From NCBI GenBank assembly GCA_946479705.1, contig CAMLHI010000091.1, positions 1 to 7,587 on the forward strand: DNA of 7,587 bases. The letters run 5' to 3'. The first letter of the stretch is position 1. Each line of letters begins with the position of its first letter. The notes under the pieces were generated by a model, which ran no database searches, was not told the DNA's origin, and worked only from the letters and a program-made list of their open reading frames with translations. Shown piece after piece: positions 5,300 to 7,587 of the stretch. This DNA comes from an uncultured Oxalobacteraceae bacterium. GTDB taxonomy: Bacteria > Pseudomonadota > Gammaproteobacteria > Burkholderiales > Burkholderiaceae. Made by a program: the position numbers and the translations under genes.

Positions 5300-7587
5300 C
5301 TAACGCAGCAAGCGCAGCCCGTACAATCCGCCCGCGATCGAACCCGGCCTGGCGACAAACTTCACCGTCAGCGAGGCCTTGACCATCTCGGCCGGAATTG
5401 CCACATCTTTCGTGTAGAACTCCTGCTCACTCTTCTCCAGCGTGATCGCGGCCAGCTGCTGGCCATTGACCAGCACATCGAAGCTGCGTCCCGCATCACC
5501 CCCGCTGAAGGTCAGCCGCAAGGTCTTCGCTTCCAGCTTGCGGTCGTTCAGCACATAGCTGAACCATCCGCTGGCATGGCGCCAGTGCTTGCCCCTGGCG
5601 ACGCCGGCGTCGGCGCCCTCGCCCGCAAACGCGTGATCGGACTCCGGCTGCTGCTCGCCCGGCGCCACCTGGTCGATGGTCTGCGCGTCGAGGGCGATGC
5701 GCTCGGCTTCGGCCTTTGCCGCCGCTTCGCGCGTCGCTTGCGCCTCGGCCGGGGTCGAATACGGCCAGTAGATCGTGTAGCGCGAATCGTGCAGCCGGAA
5801 GAACGGAATGAGCTTCATGTTCGCCGCGTCGCGGCCCTGGATCAGCCCCGGCGCCGTGAACGTCATCGGCTCGCCCTTGACCGCCTTGAAGCGCTTTACA
5901 AAATCGCGCGTGTCGCTCACGAACAGCGGCGCCGCCTCCAGCGCGCACACAGGCCCGCTGGCGACATGCCCGCCAGACGGATCCGGGAACACGTTGAGCT
6001 TCTCGTTGGCGAACGGCTGCGTCTTGGCCGCCAGCACGATCGGCCCGCGCAGCACCGCATAATAGTTCGACTGGTCCGGCATGCGCTCGAGGGTCGTCCG
6101 CATCGGTACGGTCACGTCGACGCGGTCGCCCGTGCGCCAGTGACGCGTGACGCTCACATAGCTGCCCGGCTTGCCATCGACCTTGAGCGGCTTGCCATTG
6201 ACCTTCACCTGCATGGCCGCGGGCGCCACCCAGCCCGGATAGCGCAGCTTGACGGTAAATACGCCATTGCCATCGATCTTCAGGCGGCTGGTGTCGGCAT
6301 CCGGAAAGCGCGTCGTCTGGGTAATGCGCACGCCCTTCTCATGCCACTCTAACGTTGAGGACGTGTAGAGGTTGACGTACAGCGCATCTTTCTCATGGGC
6401 GTAGATAAATTCGCCATACTTGGACTGGCTCTCGATGCCCGAGCCGACGCAGCACCACATGGAGTTGTCGAGCTGCGAATACACGCGGTAGTGGTTCGGG
6501 CGCATCGGCGTGAAGTAGACCAGGCCACCGGTGTCCGGGTGCTGCGAGGACAGGATGTGATTGAACAGCGCACGCTCCATGTAATCGGCATAGCGCACGT
6601 TCGGGTCGTGGCGGAACAACATCTCCGACAGGCGCAGCATGTTGTAGGTGTTGCAGGTCTCCGGGCCTTCGACCGCGCTGATCATCGACGAGAAGTCTTT
6701 GTCGTCGTGGAAGTGCTCGCGCACGCTGTTGCCGCCGATGGCCACGGTGCGGTGATCGTGTACCGTGCGCCAGAAAAATTCCGCGGCCTTGTGCATCTGC
6801 TGGTCGCCGCCCAGCGCGGCGATGCGCTCGAAGCCGACCACTTTCGGGATCTGCGTGTTGGCGTGCATGCCGGTCAGCTTGTCCTTGCCCTCTTCCAGCG
6901 GCTGCAGCAAAACCTGGTGCGAGAAGCGCTGCGCCAGCGCCAGGTATTTTTTGTCGCCGGTCAGTTCGTAGACATCGGCCAGCACTTCGTTCATGCCGCC
7001 ATGCTCGGCGCGCAGCATGGTCTGCATCTGCTCGTCGCTCAGCGCCGCCGTCAGCTTGAGCGCCCAGTCGGCCAACGCGACCAGCATGGCACGCGCGTCC
7101 TGGCTGCCGCCGTAGCGCCAGGCATCGCGCAAGCCGGCATAGGTCTTGTGCAGGTTGTACCAGGGAACCCACTTGCCGTTGACCGAGAAGTTGTCGACCT
7201 TGATCGCGCCCTTGGCGACATCCTGCCACGCCTTGCTGCCTTCCGGGACGCCGCCGAGGTAACCGTTGCCGTTGGCCTGCTGGCACTTCTTGAGCTCATT
7301 GACGAAATAGTCGAGGCGCTCCTTGACCTGGGCGTCGCCGGTCGAGGCATACATCAACGCCAGCGCCGACAAATAGTGGCCGCCGATGTGGCCGTCCAGG
7401 CCGTGCGATTCCCAGTTGCCGTAGCTCGGCGCTTTCAGCGGCAAACCGGCTTCGCGCTGGAACGGCGCGAGCAGCTTGTCCGGATCGAGCGACATCAGGT
7501 AATGCAGATTGCGGTTCTGGGCATCCAGGAACGGGCCGGCACCCAGGCGCACGTCGGCCAGCGGAAAGCGATCCGCAGCCGACGCCG
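5300..7587 (-). CDS. GH127/GH146-type beta-L-arabinofuranosidase (5' end beyond window)
   Basis: This is a DUF1680-superfamily glycoside hydrolase, open to the right edge with about 761 codons visible; the signal peptide and first strands are missing. Residues below count Val encoded at 7552 as 1. The (alpha/alpha)6 catalytic domain carries EAGLPLKAPSYGNWESHGLD (34-53), GHYLSALALMYASTGD (58-73) and WVPWYNLHK (128-136). The retaining, zinc-cysteine active site of family GH127 is intact: E298-T-C300 and WCC with C367 and C368, matching Glu338, Cys340, Cys417 and Cys418 of Bifidobacterium HypBA1. Beta domains follow (PFFRLHDSRYTIYWPY, 583-598). A charged linker (about 603-650) leads to a C-terminal beta-sandwich ending GGLYGLRLLR, an arrangement I associate with GH146. 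The enzyme would release terminal beta-L-arabinofuranose from plant-wall glycans, probably in the periplasm or outside the cell. The family is firm; the exact linkage is inferred. Confidence 0.93.
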   Translation of the reverse strand, partial: ASAADRFPLADVRLGAGPFLDAQNRNLHYLMSLDPDKLLAPFQREAGLPLKAPSYGNWESHGLDGHIGGHYLSALALMYASTGDAQVKERLDYFVNELKKCQQANGNGYLGGVPEGSKAWQDVAKGAIKVDNFSVNGKWVPWYNLHKTYAGLRDAWRYGGSQDARAMLVALADWALKLTAALSDEQMQTMLRAEHGGMNEVLADVYELTGDKKYLALAQRFSHQVLLQPLEEGKDKLTGMHANTQIPKVVGFERIAALGGDQQMHKAAEFFWRTVHDHRTVAIGGNSVREHFHDDKDFSSMISAVEGPETCNTYNMLRLSEMLFRHDPNVRYADYMERALFNHILSSQHPDTGGLVYFTPMRPNHYRVYSQLDNSMWCCVGSGIESQSKYGEFIYAHEKDALYVNLYTSSTLEWHEKGVRITQTTRFPDADTSRLKIDGNGVFTVKLRYPGWVAPAAMQVKVNGKPLKVDGKPGSYVSVTRHWRTGDRVDVTVPMRTTLERMPDQSNYYAVLRGPIVLAAKTQPFANEKLNVFPDPSGGHVASGPVCALEAAPLFVSDTRDFVKRFKAVKGEPMTFTAPGLIQGRDAANMKLIPFFRLHDSRYTIYWPYSTPAEAQATREAAAKAEAERIALDAQTIDQVAPGEQQPESDHAFAGEGADAGVARGKHWRHASGWFSYVLNDRKLEAKTLRLTFSGGDAGRSFDVLVNGQQLAAITLEKSEQEFYTKDVAIPAEMVKASLTVKFVARPGSIAGGLYGLRLLR

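Noticed and set aside
5131..5382. Short plus-strand open frame (83 codons) across the regulatory intergenic region
   Set aside because: Overlaps the ends of two real genes, lacks a ribosome-binding site and any family resemblance, and sits on the candidate promoter and operator.
1..7587. Mobile elements, CRISPR arrays, tRNA/rRNA genes, riboswitches
   Set aside because: No transposase text, no terminal repeats, no regularly spaced repeat array and no cloverleaf or conserved RNA core was seen. All sequence except two short gaps is accounted for by six genes.

Overview
The window is a compact, GC-rich stretch (roughly 60-65% G+C by eye) in which every credible gene lies on the minus strand. Composition and protein character suggest a beta-proteobacterium such as Oxalobacteraceae (Massilia/Duganella-like). 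This placement is inference from style, not from a marker gene.

In the direction of transcription (high to low coordinates) the layout is as follows. (1) The 3' three-quarters or more of a GH127/GH146-type beta-L-arabinofuranosidase (DUF1680 superfamily), cut by the right edge (5300-7587). (2) A 167-bp intergenic region with a hairpin, a 22-bp dyad, three CGATAT repeats and a plausible promoter. (3) A complete four-gene CUT2-family ABC sugar importer, recognisable as the YtfQ-YtfR-YtfT-YjfF furanose-type system: periplasmic binding protein (4170-5132), double ATPase (2624-4150), and two permeases (1593-2627 and 640-1596). The last three are tightly packed, with two ATGA stop/start overlaps. 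(4) A 121-bp gap with a second dyad and a possible -10 box. (5) The 5' two-thirds or so of a LysR-type regulator resembling the GbpR group, cut by the left edge (1-518).

The genes read as one functional unit. A secreted or periplasmic enzyme would release furanosidic arabinose from plant cell-wall arabinan or hydroxyproline-rich glycoproteins. A transporter of the furanose-binding type would import it. A sugar-responsive LysR protein would control the set. The most interesting non-coding signal is that both intergenic regions carry an inverted repeat built on GATA...TATC half-sites. The copy before the transporter sits near -65 from the promoter I propose, the classical LysR recognition position. 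The copy before the regulator gene covers its likely -10/start region, as expected for autoregulation.

I found no mobile element, CRISPR array, tRNA, rRNA or wholly unfamiliar protein family. The window is a well-organised carbohydrate-utilisation locus rather than a new class of system.
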